A stretch of 64,000 nt of DNA from Arenicola marina (lineage: Eukaryota; Annelida; Polychaeta; Arenicolidae). Below are positions 1 to 10,505 of the stretch, piece by piece. Position 1 is the first letter of the stretch; the number at the start of each line of letters is the position of its first letter. Location of the stretch: assembly GCA_964019135.1 (NCBI GenBank), contig OZ025255.1, forward strand, positions 23,165,708 through 23,229,707, given 5' to 3'. Both the position numbers and the translations under genes were made by a program. The notes beneath the pieces are model-generated. The model worked only from the letters and a program-made list of their open reading frames with translations. It made no database searches and was not told the DNA's origin.

Positions 1-480
1 ATCTGTCACAGGCACTTCCTATCTGGTACAGGCACCCCGTCACATCAGGGGGTGGGGTCACTGGCACTCCCTATCTGGTACAGGCACCAGGTCACATCAG
101 GGGGTGGGGTCACTGGCACTCCCTATCTGTCACAGGCACTTCCTATCTGCTACAGGCACCCTGTCACATCAGAGGTGAGGTCACAGGCACTTCCAATCTG
201 GTACAGGCACCCCGTCATATCAGAGGGTGGGGTCACTGGCACTCCCTATCTGGTACAGGCACCCCACATCAGGGGGTGGGGTCACTGGCACTCCCTATCT
301 GGTACAGGCACCCCACGTCAGGGGGTGGGGTCACTGGCACTCCCTATCTGGTACAGGCACCCCACATCAGGGGGTGGGGTTGCTGGCACTCCCTATCTGG
401 TACAGGCACTTCCTATCTGCTACATATACCCCGTCACATCAGAAATGGGGTCACTGACTTTTCCTATCTGATACCCCGTC
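1..480. repeat. 52-bp minisatellite array
   Basis: About nine tandem units built on CTATCTGGTACAGGCACCCC followed by GTCACATCAGGGGGTGGGGT and CACTGGCACTCC. The full unit is 52 bp; a shorter variant lacks GTCAC's first bases and is about 48 bp. The array runs into the left window edge, so its full size is unknown. Open frames across it are by-products of the repetition and show no protein family. Confidence 0.93.
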
Positions 481-782
481 ACATATGGGGGTGGGACAGA
501 AGCTGATCGGTTGTGACGGGTGAGTACATCCGCACAACAATGCGTGTTTGTCATTCATATCACGCGTCAACGTTTCAACGGTAGAAACACGTGAGATGTG
601 ATAACATGCGCTGATATATTCTTGATGCTTTATTGCCAAAGGGCAAATACGATATCCGGAATGTATTTTTGTTGTTAAAGCCAACCAATTATTGTTTAGC
701 ACCTTATGGATATATATTGTATCCTTACGCCTTTCAATCGATATATCTTAAAAAAAAACGCTAAATTTCTCGAATATATTGA

Positions 783-1030
783 CCATAATTGCCCAAATAT
801 GCGCAATATGTATATGATAGCAGGAGTGGAACCAGGCCGGAGGGTTCAGGGGGCCCCTCCCTCCTTTTTGAGGTAGAAAGCCGTTTCAGCTCCTCCAGCG
901 CCACCGGGAAGCCAATTGACACGTCGGCCGTCAGAGGGAGCCGCTCCTCACCCCAAGCCAAGGCGTGGACTCGCCGGCCCCTCTCAGGTCGTAAACAAAT
1001 TGACGGACCCCTCGGTTGCATTTGTTTAAA
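783..1030 (-). pseudogene. Fragment of a cGAS-like receptor (Mab21/NTase fold)
   Basis: On the minus strand a short open stretch reads ALAWGEERLPLTADVSIGFP followed by VALEELKR. This matches, nearly residue for residue, the third-catalytic-Asp strand of the larger cGAS-like gene at 3925-5492 (LAWGEEWLP...TADLSIGFPVSLEELKH). Similarity stops on both sides: the downstream end passes into unrelated sequence and the upstream end into a C-rich repeat. It is therefore a partial copy about 3.8 kb from the larger gene and in the same orientation, not a working gene. It keeps one base that the larger copy lacks at the frame break, so it is a useful comparison. Nucleotide similarity over the matching core is clear by eye. 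Confidence 0.72.
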
Positions 1031-1100
1031 ATTTTAGAGCACCCCCCGCCCCCTAACCTTCTCCCCGGTCGCCGCAAGGTTTCAGTGGGCCCGCAAACCC
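1031..1100. repeat. C-rich repeat remnant
   Basis: The stretch with AGAGCACCCCCCGCCCC and CCGGTCGCCGCAAGGTTT resembles the interior of the G/C-rich MITE at 42161-42353 (AGAGCACCCCCCCGGTCGCA). It appears to be a fragment of that family lying next to the cGAS-like fragment. Confidence 0.4.
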
Positions 1101-2150
1101 TTTTGCAAGTTCGTGGATCTGCCCCTGTGGTAGAATACACAATTTCTTATTAAACTAATATATAAGTTTCTACACGTCCATACACTGCCATATTCTCAGA
1201 ATTCAGAGGCAATTTTGAAAATGGCGGCCTAATGCAACTCTATCACCTGATTTGAACATCCTGACCTGCTAGGCAACTCAACTTGCGACTAAGCAAATAG
1301 AGTTTTTAGAGATCGGATATTTGTTCCAATACCGGTTCCATTGGTTTCATACCATTTGGTTTCATTCGTGACTGCCTTGTGGCTGCTCTATTGAGGTGCT
1401 GCCGCCTGGCGAGTGTAAATGGAGGCCGTACGATGCGGCAGCCACAAGCTTGTGATCGATCAGGTCGTCATTCGCTAGGAGGCGCTTCGTTCCTTCGCTC
1501 ATAACGCCGCGGAAGGCGGAGCGCGTTATGATGGCAGGGTTTCTTGCTGGATTAAGACAATCTGTCCCTCCCGCCCGACCACTGCCGAGCGCGCTATATG
1601 AACGCAGCAGTAAGACTTGGATACAAATGAAACCTTATCGCTCTGGTCCAACCTTCATTCAAATAATTCAATGCAGTATCCTACAAGCAAAGTGTAAGAC
1701 CATTCAGGGCGCCATTGGTGGCGATGATCTTCGGCATACAGACAAATAGTTAGGCTTAGATGCATGGTTTTGTGAATAAATATTTATTCATATTTTAGTG
1801 AAAGACACGATATAGCCTACAACTAGTTGCATATATTTAAATATGTGTCTACATAATGTAATGATCGAGTGTAATGTACAAGTCGCTGACAGAAGATTTG
1901 CTGCATGGGAGCGTTGCGTCTGCTGTTAGGAAAATAGTCGGTGATATCATACATTTTGATAAATAACTGTTTCAAAGAAATCATCTTCGCTATACTTTTA
2001 GCACTTTCTTAATTCACAAAATCTACTTCTTGGGTGACTACTTATGTATTTTGAACCCGATAATCGCTCGACAAATGTTCCACTTAGCGCTCAGTCTAGT
2101 GGCGTAGCATAAGGGGTGATTATGAATACGGCCCCCCTTTTAAATCACAT
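1101..2150. other. Intergenic, nothing recognised
   Basis: AT-rich sequence with one GC-rich island near 1400-1600. The 73-codon frame at 1528-1749 has no recognisable motif and starts in the island; I do not treat it as a gene. Confidence 0.5.
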
Positions 2151-2500
2151 CGTAGCCTGTTGTTTGTGACTACCTTTCAACTCACCAATGACCAAGGTAA
2201 TTACTGATGATATATGTCTACTCGAGCTCCCCCTCACCGAGATATGAACCTCCCCGGGACACCCTGGCTATCTGTGATCGAGTAGTGAACGTTATCTCGG
2301 TATACTTTGACTTTCGACTTGTAGCTTGCGACTTAGACTGTTGCTTTACCACACTATCATGGCAATTACTGGGAATATTATACATCGTCGGCCTAGATAC
2401 GTGTGTATTGGGCCCAAGTGTCGGAGTTCGACAGTTTCTACTTCGTATTGGACATCGTGTGACTTGTGACTTGTGAATTGCGGCTTGTGACTTATGGCTG
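2150..2500. repeat. Dispersed repeat shared with 10126-10235
   Basis: GTTGTTTGTG-CTACCTTT-AACTCAC and the following CTCGAG and CCTCCCCGGGACACC blocks recur in the same order at 10126-10235, where the last block has been amplified into a 47-bp minisatellite. Here it is present once. The right part (2310-2500) holds loose copies of a GACTTGTGACTTG motif. No coding motif is visible. Confidence 0.6.
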
Positions 2501-3530
2501 CGGCGGCGCCAACCATATGGTGGAAACAAACTGATTGGGGTAGGGGCCTCTCGAGTAATCCTGAACATTATGATACTGTCTGATGATAAGTAGGACGCGT
2601 CAGCCTCTCCAGTCACATTGCCACAATGAGAAGGGTCAAGGTGGAGAAGAGCCATGTAGCTCTTTGCAAAGAAAGACATGGGTTTGTTATCCTTCAGAAA
2701 CATACAGACATGTAAGGTTGGAATCGAACCACGCCCGTACGAAAAAGAGATACGAATTTGGACTGTATCACTGGAGTTAGTTTTCAGGTGAAAGTTAGTT
2801 AGAATTCAGTTATTGCCCAGCTAAAGAATGACAACTAACTCATTTGCAGGATAAATTTTTGTTGAAAAATAACTGTTCAGTGGCCGAACGGGCTACCTAC
2901 ACGGCCAAAGGACTTACCTGTGAAGGCTTGAGGAGTCGACGCGGGTTGAGCTGTGTTGGCTGTATATCTGAGGGGGATTCAAGTATTACCAGATGCCTGC
3001 AGTAGGAATATTAATGTCTTTATTGTAATGGAGGTGCCGAATACCGAAGGCACACAGTGGAGGAAGTAAACACGGACAAAGGGGTTTGGATTTTCAGGAA
3101 ATTTATGGATGTGTATTTACTATGGCTTATAGAAATTCTACTGAAACCAATCTACTGTAGTTTCAATTATCCGTATGCACATATTTTTCTGTGCAAACAT
3201 GATATACATCACGAGGTGTCCAACAAGCGCACACTTTTGTAAATGGTCACCTCAATTGCAATGCTCAAAGCCAAGTATATATTTGTGCCGTGTAGAAAGA
3301 AGTCGAACACCATAGGACTGGTGGGTGACATTTCATATAGATTGCATGCCTGGTTCCTCGTGAGCTGAACGCGTGATTCCTCGCGAGCGTTCCGCCAATC
3401 ATGGGGGCAGTAAACTATATACCGATCCACACTCCAAGCCCCGCCTAAGCTTGAGTGCTTATTCCTCAATCGTGAGTAGTGACAATGAAATTGACAATCA
3501 TAGCTGATGGCAGGTACAAGTGAGAAGTAC
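2501..3530. other. Intergenic, nothing recognised
   Basis: No protein family, RNA gene or complete repeat seen. A tRNA B-box-like GGTTCGATTCC occurs on the minus strand near 2716-2732 but has no A box at the right distance. Confidence 0.45.
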
Positions 3531-3534
3531 TCAT

Positions 3535-3690
3535 CTCTGAAAGAGAAAAGAAAGTGAAATGCTGCTTTGTTTGTCCGACTTGTTTGTCTGACACGTGGAA
3601 TACCTTTTATCACCTCGTGATGGGGTAACAGCAACAGTGACGTCAGTGAATGGTTGACAGCTTTAATCGGTCTATTGTGTCTCCATCCTT
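3535..3690 (-). repeat. Dispersed repeat shared with 39955-40085
   Basis: Read on the minus strand this gives GACCGATTAAAGCTGTCAAC, CATTCACTGACGTCACTGTT, then CCACGTG and ACAAGTCGGACAAACAAAGC. The same blocks appear in order on the plus strand at 39955-40085. It contains a CRE-like TGACGTCA. It could be a short transposon end or an old promoter-derived repeat. Confidence 0.6.
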
Positions 3691-3924
3691 GTGTTGGAGC
3701 TGGGACGAGCCCGTGATTCGACGGAGTGCAGTGCTGATACTCTACGTGGGTGATGTACACAGGTACAAGCATGCATGGGCTATTTCATTGATCCGTTGGT
3801 ACTGAGGTTCATAGCCGGCGCTGCTTCTTACGCGAAATCCGGGTTATTCCGGTGAACAGGCTGTCGCAGCACAGCGACGAGTCTGGTCGCTACCTCCGCG
3901 AAGAAACACTGCATATCGCCCGAG

Positions 3925-4850
3925 CTATCTGCCCGGGACCGCGGCGGGCACTACGAAGGAGGTGTTGGCAGCTCCCAGAAGCGGGTGTCGGACACCGATT
4001 AGCTTCCTGTCGGTCGCCGTTAGTAGTATGTGGCCCGCCATCCGCTCCAAGCAAGATATCAGGTAGCTCTCATCTGTGACGTCATCATCGCCAGCGAGAA
4101 GGTCTCCCAGTACTAGGAACTTCAGGTAAGCTGACTTCACCGACCAGTTCTTGGTCGGCTCGCCTAAAGCTTCTGCCATGGGAAGAGGCATGTTATAAGC
4201 GCTAACAAGAGCCAATCGATTGCTAACGGCGCCGCAAAGGTGGCACTCGTTGTGGCAGGGTTCTGCTCTCCCCTCGTCGTCGGCCCTCGGGCTGTGATTG
4301 TGAACGCGATTAATTGCTGCAAGAAGTAAAAGATTGGCTGGGGTATTTTCAAACATTAACAACATCTCGCCATTTGGTTGTTGCTGTCGCGGAATTTCAC
4401 CATCATCAAGTGATTTCCGGATGCAAGGCTTGATGTCGGTTAACTTGGCCCCATATATTTCTTCCCAGGTGTCGTCGCTATCGATGTCCGAGCTAGGCGC
4501 TTCTTCGTGCTCCGCCGCCGTACCCTGAAGATCGCAGAGCCAACGAAAAGCGTCCCTCGCCTGTTGAATTTCACTCTCACTGGCTCCCCAGTTGAGGAAG
4601 CGACGACATATAAGTTTCAGTGCCCGAAGACGCCTGACGAGCCGAGACTCGGGCCCCATAGCGGTCAGTGCCTCCACCTCCAGTACCGTGGTAGTAGGCT
4701 TCCATCCGTCTGCATGACCCACAACGTGCACGGTATGAGCGTGGCAGGGCCCGAGTCCTGCGTTATGAACCAGCCGCTTCACTCGCTGTCGGGCGTCATG
4801 CTTCAGCTCCTCCAGCGACACCGGGAAGCCAATTGACAGGTCGGCCGTCG
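3925..4850 (-). CDS. cGAS-like receptor, C-terminal half (Mab21 domain)
   Basis: Open minus-strand frame of about 308 residues ending at a TAG at 3925. It begins in the strand TADLSIGFPVSLEELKH, whose Asp fits the third catalytic acidic residue of the cGAS/OAS/Mab21 nucleotidyltransferase fold. A helical region follows (RLVRRLRALKLICRRFLNWG), then an acidic linker (SSDIDSDDTWEE), a Cys/His cluster (CHNECHLC) that could hold zinc, and KSAYLKFLVLGDLL, the SYxLK-type helix typical of Mab21 C-terminal domains. Family members sense cytosolic nucleic acid and make cyclic dinucleotides that activate STING. The frame does not run directly into the N-terminal half: one base appears to be missing near 4850 compared with the fragment at 783-1030. 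This could be a real pseudogene, an allele or a sequencing error. No intron was needed to read it. Confidence 0.78.
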
Positions 4851-5492
4851 AGGGAGCCACTCCTCACCCCAAGCCAGGGATAACGACACTGCCGGTCGTT
4901 TGCCCCATACCCTGTTGCATCTTGGCGCAAACATACCCCCAGGATGTAATCCGGGAGGTAGCTTTACCCGCTGAAACAACTCAACTATTTTGGTTTTGAA
5001 ATAAAAATGCACCTCAGGCCTCAGTACGTAGTCCCCATTATCGTCTCGTAGTAGACAGTCTTGGATCCTCCATGCGGCTCTAGCAACAGCTGAAACGAGC
5101 ACACGCCACGTGCGAACGGGGGGCGGGGATTCAATGACGCGGATCCCTTCCACTCCAGGGCAGATAACGAAGTCGAATTCATCGGCTTCGCTGCTGAGTC
5201 GCGTCCCGTCATTATGGCTGCCAACCCGATGGACACAGAACCCTCTGAAGGCCGGATCCTGGTCGGCCAGGGCCTGGATCAGTCGGGTCACCAGCTCAAA
5301 GACAGCATTCTGGCGCCCTTGGGAGTCTGCGCTATTGTACCGGAATGTCTTCTCTTCCAAAGAGCTGATTAATTGCCTCAGAGGGACGGGGTTCTGGAGG
5401 TGTTTGTTCACCACGTCACGTTGGCGCGCCACCAGGCGGGCTTCGTGGCATGGTAGGGTGTCCAGGCTGTGCCAGTGCTCCAGTGAAGACAT
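4850..5492 (-). CDS. cGAS-like receptor, N-terminal catalytic half
   Basis: Minus-strand frame starting at the Met of MSSLEHWHSLDTLPCHEARL (5492); it is open upstream to 5636 but the extra residues look non-coding. About 91 residues in it shows VGSHNDGTRL, the G-S helix-capping motif of nucleotidyltransferases, followed by SSEADEFDFVICPG, in which Glu and Asp of EFD occupy the two metal-binding positions of cGAS. The stretch between (helix VFELVTRLIQALADQDPAFR) fits the spine helix. It ends in SLAWGEEWLP, where the frame changes to that of the C-terminal half. Known members act in innate immunity; the exact ligand (dsRNA or dsDNA) cannot be told. Catalytic residues are intact, so the gene was functional recently or still is. 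Confidence 0.8.
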
Positions 5493-5499
5493 TGGTAAG

Positions 5500-6206
5500 A
5501 TATCTGATCTGCAAGCATAAAGGACCATAGTAGCGCAACGCCAGAAGGCACACCAGAACGATTGACCAATACTTACCTCATATATTTTATAGCATGTAAA
5601 CTGCCAAAAGTGGGAAAATGCATTATAGCTTACCATGCTAAGTTGTTAGTTTGACAGCTTAGTTCTAAGGCTTGACGGGCTATTTTATAACTTGTGAAAG
5701 TAAGACTCCCAGACGAAAGTGAATAAAAAAAACTGCTTATATTTTATATATTCGGAAGCATTCACAGAGGAGTCATTACCGGAATATTTTTTGCAGTGTT
5801 TTCCTCAAAAGCAAAAATATCAAGAGTTTGTACTACTGGCGAAACATGAAAACATCGACATGGAAACAAGCGGTTCGGAAAACTTGCCGATTTCGTGCAT
5901 TGACTAAACTTTAAACTTTTGAGACCCGGAGCTCTATCGGAAGGAGTGTTTAATCCTACTGGCCGGTATAAGTTGCGTAAAGGCCGGCATTTGCATGCCA
6001 CTTCCGTTTTCTGTACATGCCGTACAATCTACGATTTGTCGTCATAAGTCGGTTATTTCATTTGTGTGTTTGTACCAACTGTATATTTCCGCGATACTGG
6101 CAAATGGTGAATCAATAGATATATATATTTTTTTTTTAACCATTGGTTAAATTTTTTGAAAGGATTTGTGATCCTACCGCCTTCCTGTTCGATTCATCGT
6201 TGAGGA
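5500..6206. other. Upstream region of the cGAS-like gene
   Basis: AT-rich DNA upstream (on the minus strand) of the cGLR start. The 62-codon plus frame at 5719-5907 has no recognisable motif. No clear promoter element can be assigned. Confidence 0.4.
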
Positions 6207-6208
6207 TA

Positions 6209-7105
6209 CAGTAAAACCTCCCTGCCCGACCACCTCCCTAACCCGATCGCCTCCCTAACTCGATCGATTTTTTCCAGTCCAGACGGTCGGCCTATACTTT
6301 AGCATTGTAACAGTATTCTCTAACCCGATCACCTCCCTACTCCGTAAGTCGATCGATCATTTTCGTCCCAACGCCCCATTTTATATTCCCTAAGTCGATC
6401 GGTTGTCGGCTAGCGGAAGGATTAGTGTCACCGGCTGATTGCAATTAGCAGAACACACACATTCAGGCGAAAACGCCAGTGGACTGGATAGCACTCTTAA
6501 AATGTGTGAAACATATTTGCACGTTGTTATAGGTTGTTAAAGTATGCATTGAAGCTTTGATAATCTTGATCACAATACTCGATACCTATTGAACACATAC
6601 AATCGAGCAATACACCTGTGAACGGCATGAACTTCGATGATCTTGATCACAAAACTCCCTCTTGTTACAACACACACGAAAGATAGAAGTCGCGGCTATA
6701 TAAGGTATGGATATTAGTCTTATGAATAATTATCTCACTGAGCGTCATGGCAGCAACACGGAAAAATGCGAAGGAGCTTCCACGTTCACGGAAGGTAGAA
6801 CTCATCGGCACGAAGGAACTCGGGGGCAAGAGCAATCAGCAGCTTGCTGATATCTTTGGCATCGGAAAATCAACAGTTCAAAGTGAAACGTAAAGCTGAT
6901 TACATTATGGCATACGAGGCTAATGAAGAACCGAGTCGCAAGCGCTTTCGGCTCTGTGTTGATAGCGAGAATTTAGACTGCCATATGGACCTGCCATATG
7001 GATCTGGTTTCACAAAGCTCGCTGATATTCTGTAACCCGATCACCTCCCTAAGTCGATCGATGAGCGGCAGTCCCGTCGTCGGTCGACTTAGGGAGGTTT
7101 TACTG
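6209..7105 (+). mobile_element. Tigger/pogo-type non-autonomous DNA transposon
   Basis: Terminal inverted repeats CAGTAAAACCTCCCT at 6209 and AGGGAGGTTTTACTG ending at 7105, flanked by the TA target duplication at 6207-6208 and 7106-7107. Just inside each end are repeated ACCTCCCTAA-CGATCG blocks in inverted orientation. The interior carries only the N-terminal DNA-binding part of a CENP-B/pogo transposase, so it must rely on a full element elsewhere. Length 897 bp. Ends intact. Confidence 0.92.
6747..7035 (+). pseudogene. Pogo/Tigger transposase N-terminus (psq HTH)
   Basis: From the ATG at 6747 it reads MAATRKNAKELPRSRKVELI, then SNQQLADIFGIGKSTVQ, a Psq/CENP-B-N helix-turn-helix. This frame stops at 6891-6893, but the neighbouring frame picks up VKRKADYIMAYEANEEPSRK, as in Tigger proteins, so one small indel separates them. 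The sequence then ends near 7035 in the right terminal repeat: the CENP-B and DDE catalytic parts are absent. Not a functional transposase. Confidence 0.8.
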
Positions 7106-7107
7106 TA

Positions 7108-7800
7108 CACATATTCGCGTTTTGCTGCTTGGATGTTAGTACGCGTCACCTCATGACGTCCCAATATGACGTAACCACGCTTTGACACCAAAACCACGCT
7201 CCTGTTGCCAATCAGAATTCGGTATATGCAATAGCCAAGCTAGTGGAATCAAGAAATAACCTTCATTTTGAATTTATCGGCATCCGTACCCTAACGGTGA
7301 AGGTATCTCCTTTATTTTGCGAGGTTTTCAGCAGCGAATACCCATGCGAATGATCACCTCATATGCTCACCGGGAAATCGGTTCCACACATTCATTATAT
7401 GGTGCAATTTCTGGCCTAGTTAATTTTAACAATAGCTTTAACCCTTTTTTTACAGGTACTACGGCACTTCAGTGTATACTGCAGAAAGTTGTGGCCTGTA
7501 TTAGCCACCCTAGTGGTAATGGTGTCAGCGCATTTAAAAAGGGGTGCATTAGATACAGGAACAGACGAGGCAGGAAGTACTTGCAACGCACAAATACAAA
7601 TAAAACAAATGCTAAAGAAATGCAAAGAAATGCAACATACAAATACAACAAGAGTGAGCAAATTCACAAATTGGCGAAGAGTTTATGCCACCTACTTGCA
7701 TACAAGTCAGTCTGATTGTTTTGGAGTAAAATGTGCTTTTGCGTTATAATATGGTACTTAATCTGGAATGCTGTGTAGTGTAGTGTAGCTTTACATTTCT
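7108..7800. other. Intergenic, AT-rich
   Basis: Nothing recognised except A-rich, weakly repetitive sequence around 7590-7670 (AAATACAAATAAAACAAATG, AAAGAAATGCAAAGAAATGC). Overlapping frames here are low-complexity artefacts. Confidence 0.4.
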
Positions 7801-7802
7801 GA

Positions 7803-9172
7803 CTATGAACAAAATGTTTTGCTAGCAAAAGAGTTGTTAAGTGTGTAATGCGGCTGATCGTATATTCCCATTAAAATGTTTTCTGAATTCAGCATCAATA
7901 CAGTCAGTTGCCTGCTGCCAAACCCTTTCAAATTCATCCAAAATGTCTTAACCTCACTACAATCAACAAATCTGTGTACTATGGTATCAACCTTATCACA
8001 TTTATCACAACTAGCACTATCAACGAGATGCATCAAATTCAGTCGTTTTTGGTAAGAACCAAATTTATACAGAATGGAGAACTGCATAAATATCATTCCA
8101 AGCAGATTCACTTAACTCAAAAGATTTCCATCTATTTGTCCCTTTGACTTATAGTTGTAGTGGGTGGAAGAATATACATATATACCGCTTTGCTGGGTAA
8201 AGATATAAGATCTGACACTTTAATGTGTTGAATGCAGCCTTGAGTTAACAATAATATTTTTCACACATACGGTATGGCATGACATAGGCTTTAATATTCC
8301 AAAAAGTTACATTTTAAACCGTATTTGATAGATACATCAGATGCAGTTAACAGCTGATATTGCGCACCGATAGGATCCTTAACTTTATTTATAACCTTCA
8401 AGTACCAGTTATAATGAAACACTCAGTCACCACCAATTTGAATGAGTGGATTGAACCACAACCGTTCTTCCAATATGTCGGTTGCATTTTCAATGGTAAA
8501 TTTCGATCTAAGTTCACTCCATGAAGATATTATATCCTTATAAAGGAGCGGTAACTGCTTCATACCGGGCGTATTAATACCGCGTCTGGTGTGAAATAGG
8601 TCTTCTATGGAGATGTGTGGAAAGTAGGCCTCAAGACAAACCTTCCATATTTTATTTTCAGCAATGTATATTCTTTTTACATAACTAATCTGAAGAGACT
8701 GCATCTGCTTATCAAAAAGGGGAAACTTCAGGCCTCCCTTATCAGTTGGTTGAGAAATGACCTGCAACTTAACATTGGGCATGGAGTCTTTCCATATGAA
8801 TGAGGAAATTAGATTGTGAATCTGTTTAATCAAGGTGTATAAATGTGTATATTTGTGACAATATAGGTAAGGTGTGAAAGTGCTAGCTTTTTTGACGTTA
8901 TTCTTTGTCGGAGCATATACGTTACCCAGTACAAACTCACCACCTGTATCCCTGACCACGTTAATTTGTTTATATTCAATGTCCTTTGGAAAAAGAATAC
9001 ATACTCCTCCACTTTCTGTGTGACAAAATTTAATGTCACCCTCCCATTCATTTTTCCACATACCCTCATCCTTTACACAGCTATGCGATTCTTGAATGAG
9101 TACAATGGCATTTTGGTAAAAGGTAGTGAAGTGCCCAAGAGACACAATCGCTTCATTTTCGCTCTCATCCAT
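7803..9172 (-). mobile_element. L1/Tx1-clade LINE, internally deleted and truncated
   Basis: Reading on the minus strand: an apurinic endonuclease fragment (IVLIQESHSCVKDEGMWKNE, GGVCILFPKDIEYKQINVV, VYAPTKNN) runs straight into a post-RT region (FIWKDSMPNVKLQVISQPTD, KGGLKFPLFDKQMQSLQISY), and then, about 300 bp further, a C-terminal zinc-knuckle segment (CDKCDKVDTIVHRFVDCSEV, KTFW). All of the reverse transcriptase core is missing, so a large internal deletion joined the endonuclease to the thumb region. The 3' end is at about 7803. No target duplication identified. Confidence 0.82.
8423..9172 (-). pseudogene. LINE ORF2 fragment (endonuclease joined to post-RT region)
   Basis: A single 249-codon open frame in which the endonuclease part occupies roughly residues 1-95 and the post-RT part residues 105-249. 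The junction near residue 95-105 (KNNVKKASTFTPYLYCH) is where the catalytic RT is lost. The frame being open across the junction is probably chance. Confidence 0.75.
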
Positions 9173-9199
9173 CTCACGTTTATAGAGATTATTTCAAGC

Positions 9200-9750
9200 T
9201 GAAACGTCATAGTGTGCTACTAAATAATACTCAGGACAGGGATGTGGTTCATTTTCACGAACCACACTCTCTGTCAACGAATCTCAGCACCTGTAGTTCT
9301 GGGGCACACTTGACGGCGATTCTACTCTACAAAGTTATTCATGGATATGTTGTTTATATCTAAACTCAGTTACATATGAAAGTTAATGACGATTTCACAG
9401 ACACTACCATACCTCGCTCCGTTGTGTTCAATCCACTCTTTTATCCAAATTAACGCAATACGAAAACTGACAAGACTAGCCGATGTACTTTTGTGGAGAT
9501 GAGCTCCGTCTTAGCCAATGAGGCCAGTTCAGTTCTCTCTGCTTCTCTATACTAAATGCGACAACATGGTGTCTAGGGTGGCCTAATTGATGCGGCGTTA
9601 TCGGTCTATAGGCTATCACGAACGAGGGAAGGGGTGGTGGCGCAAGCCGGGTAGGACACTCCATATATTAGCTGTTTACTATGGCACACGACAGCTGTAT
9701 AAAAACAGATATTGATAATGATTTATAGATACCATGTGACAATAGATATA
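9200..9750. other. Intergenic, nothing recognised
   Basis: No coding or RNA motif. One CCAAT-like AGCCAATGAGG at about 9513. No transcription unit can be assigned. Confidence 0.4.
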
Positions 9751-9783
9751 TTTTGGTAGAAATGTTCAAATATGTGTGGATGC

Positions 9784-10050
9784 ATGTCTGCAAGTTATTA
9801 TGTAAACAACTGCAAGTTATATCTGCCAATTATATGTGTACAACTGCAAATTATATTTATACATCTGCAAATTATATCTATACATTTGCAAATTATATTT
9901 ATACATTTGCAAGTTATATTTATACATCTGCAAATTATACTTAGACATCTGCAAATTATATGTAGACATCTGCAAATTATATTTATAAATCTGCAAATGA
10001 TATTTATACATCTGCAAATTATACGTATACGTCTGCAAATGATATGTAAA
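9784..10050. repeat. 21-bp minisatellite
   Basis: Twelve or so tandem units of CATCTGCAAATTATATTTATA with substitutions. Since 21 is a multiple of three, both strands hold long open frames with seven-residue periodicity (for example IFIHLQI on plus, YNLQMYK on minus); these are consequences of the repeat, not genes. Confidence 0.95.
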
Positions 10051-10125
10051 TAGCATACGTTGTAATCGCGGCTGGCCAAACCAGTCGATACGTGCTCTTT
10101 GCTAACTTTTACTCGCATCGTTGAC

Positions 10126-10222
10126 TGTTGTTTGTGTCTACCTTTGAACTCACAAATGCTAATGGCAACTAGTCGTGATATCATTTGCATACTCGAGCAG
10201 CCTGTCAACTGGATATGCAACC
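10126..10222. repeat. Dispersed repeat shared with 2150-2270
   Basis: Same ordered blocks as at 2150-2270 (GTTGTTTGTG, CTACCTTTGAACTCAC, CTCGAG, GATATGCAACCTCCCCGGG). It is the seed from which the adjacent 47-bp array grew. Confidence 0.6.
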
Positions 10223-10223
10223 T

Positions 10224-10505
10224 CCCCGGGACACCCCATCCCCCTGCGCTCCGTTCTATGCCAGTCGAGTCCCCGGGACACCCCATCCCCCTGCGCTCCG
10301 TTCTATGCCAGTCGAGTCCCCGGGACACCCCATCCCCCTGCGCTCCGTTCTATGCCAGTCGATTCCCCGGGACACCCCATCCCCCTGCGCTCCGTTCTAT
10401 GCCAGTCGAGTCCCCGGGACACCCCATCCCCCTGCGCTCCGTTCTATGCCAGTCGAGTCCCCGGGACACCCCATCCCCCTGCGCTCCGTTCTATGCCAGT
10501 CGATT
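10224..10505. repeat. 47-bp minisatellite, six units
   Basis: Six nearly identical units beginning CCCCGGGACACCCCATCCCC and ending TGCCAGTCGA(G/T)T, with starts at 10224, 10271, 10318, 10365, 10412 and 10459. Units are almost invariant, so amplification is recent. Because 47 is not a multiple of three and the unit has no stop in any plus frame, all three plus frames are open; each reads the same peptides in rotating order. Confidence 0.96.

Noticed and set aside
1-480. CRISPR-like array
   Set aside because: Units are contiguous with no unique spacers; eukaryotic minisatellite.
2218-2703. 161-codon minus-strand frame
   Set aside because: Made of GACTTGTGAC-type simple repeats and a dispersed repeat; no family match.
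2716-2795. Possible tRNA gene on the minus strand (GGTTCGATTCC B box)
   Set aside because: No A box or acceptor-stem pairing upstream at the right distance.
3209-3772. 187-codon minus-strand open frame
   Set aside because: No domain, odd composition, and it spans a dispersed repeat also at 39955-40085 where the frame is not kept.
9753-10328. Long frames on both strands
   Set aside because: Seven-residue periodic artefacts of the 21-bp and 47-bp minisatellites.
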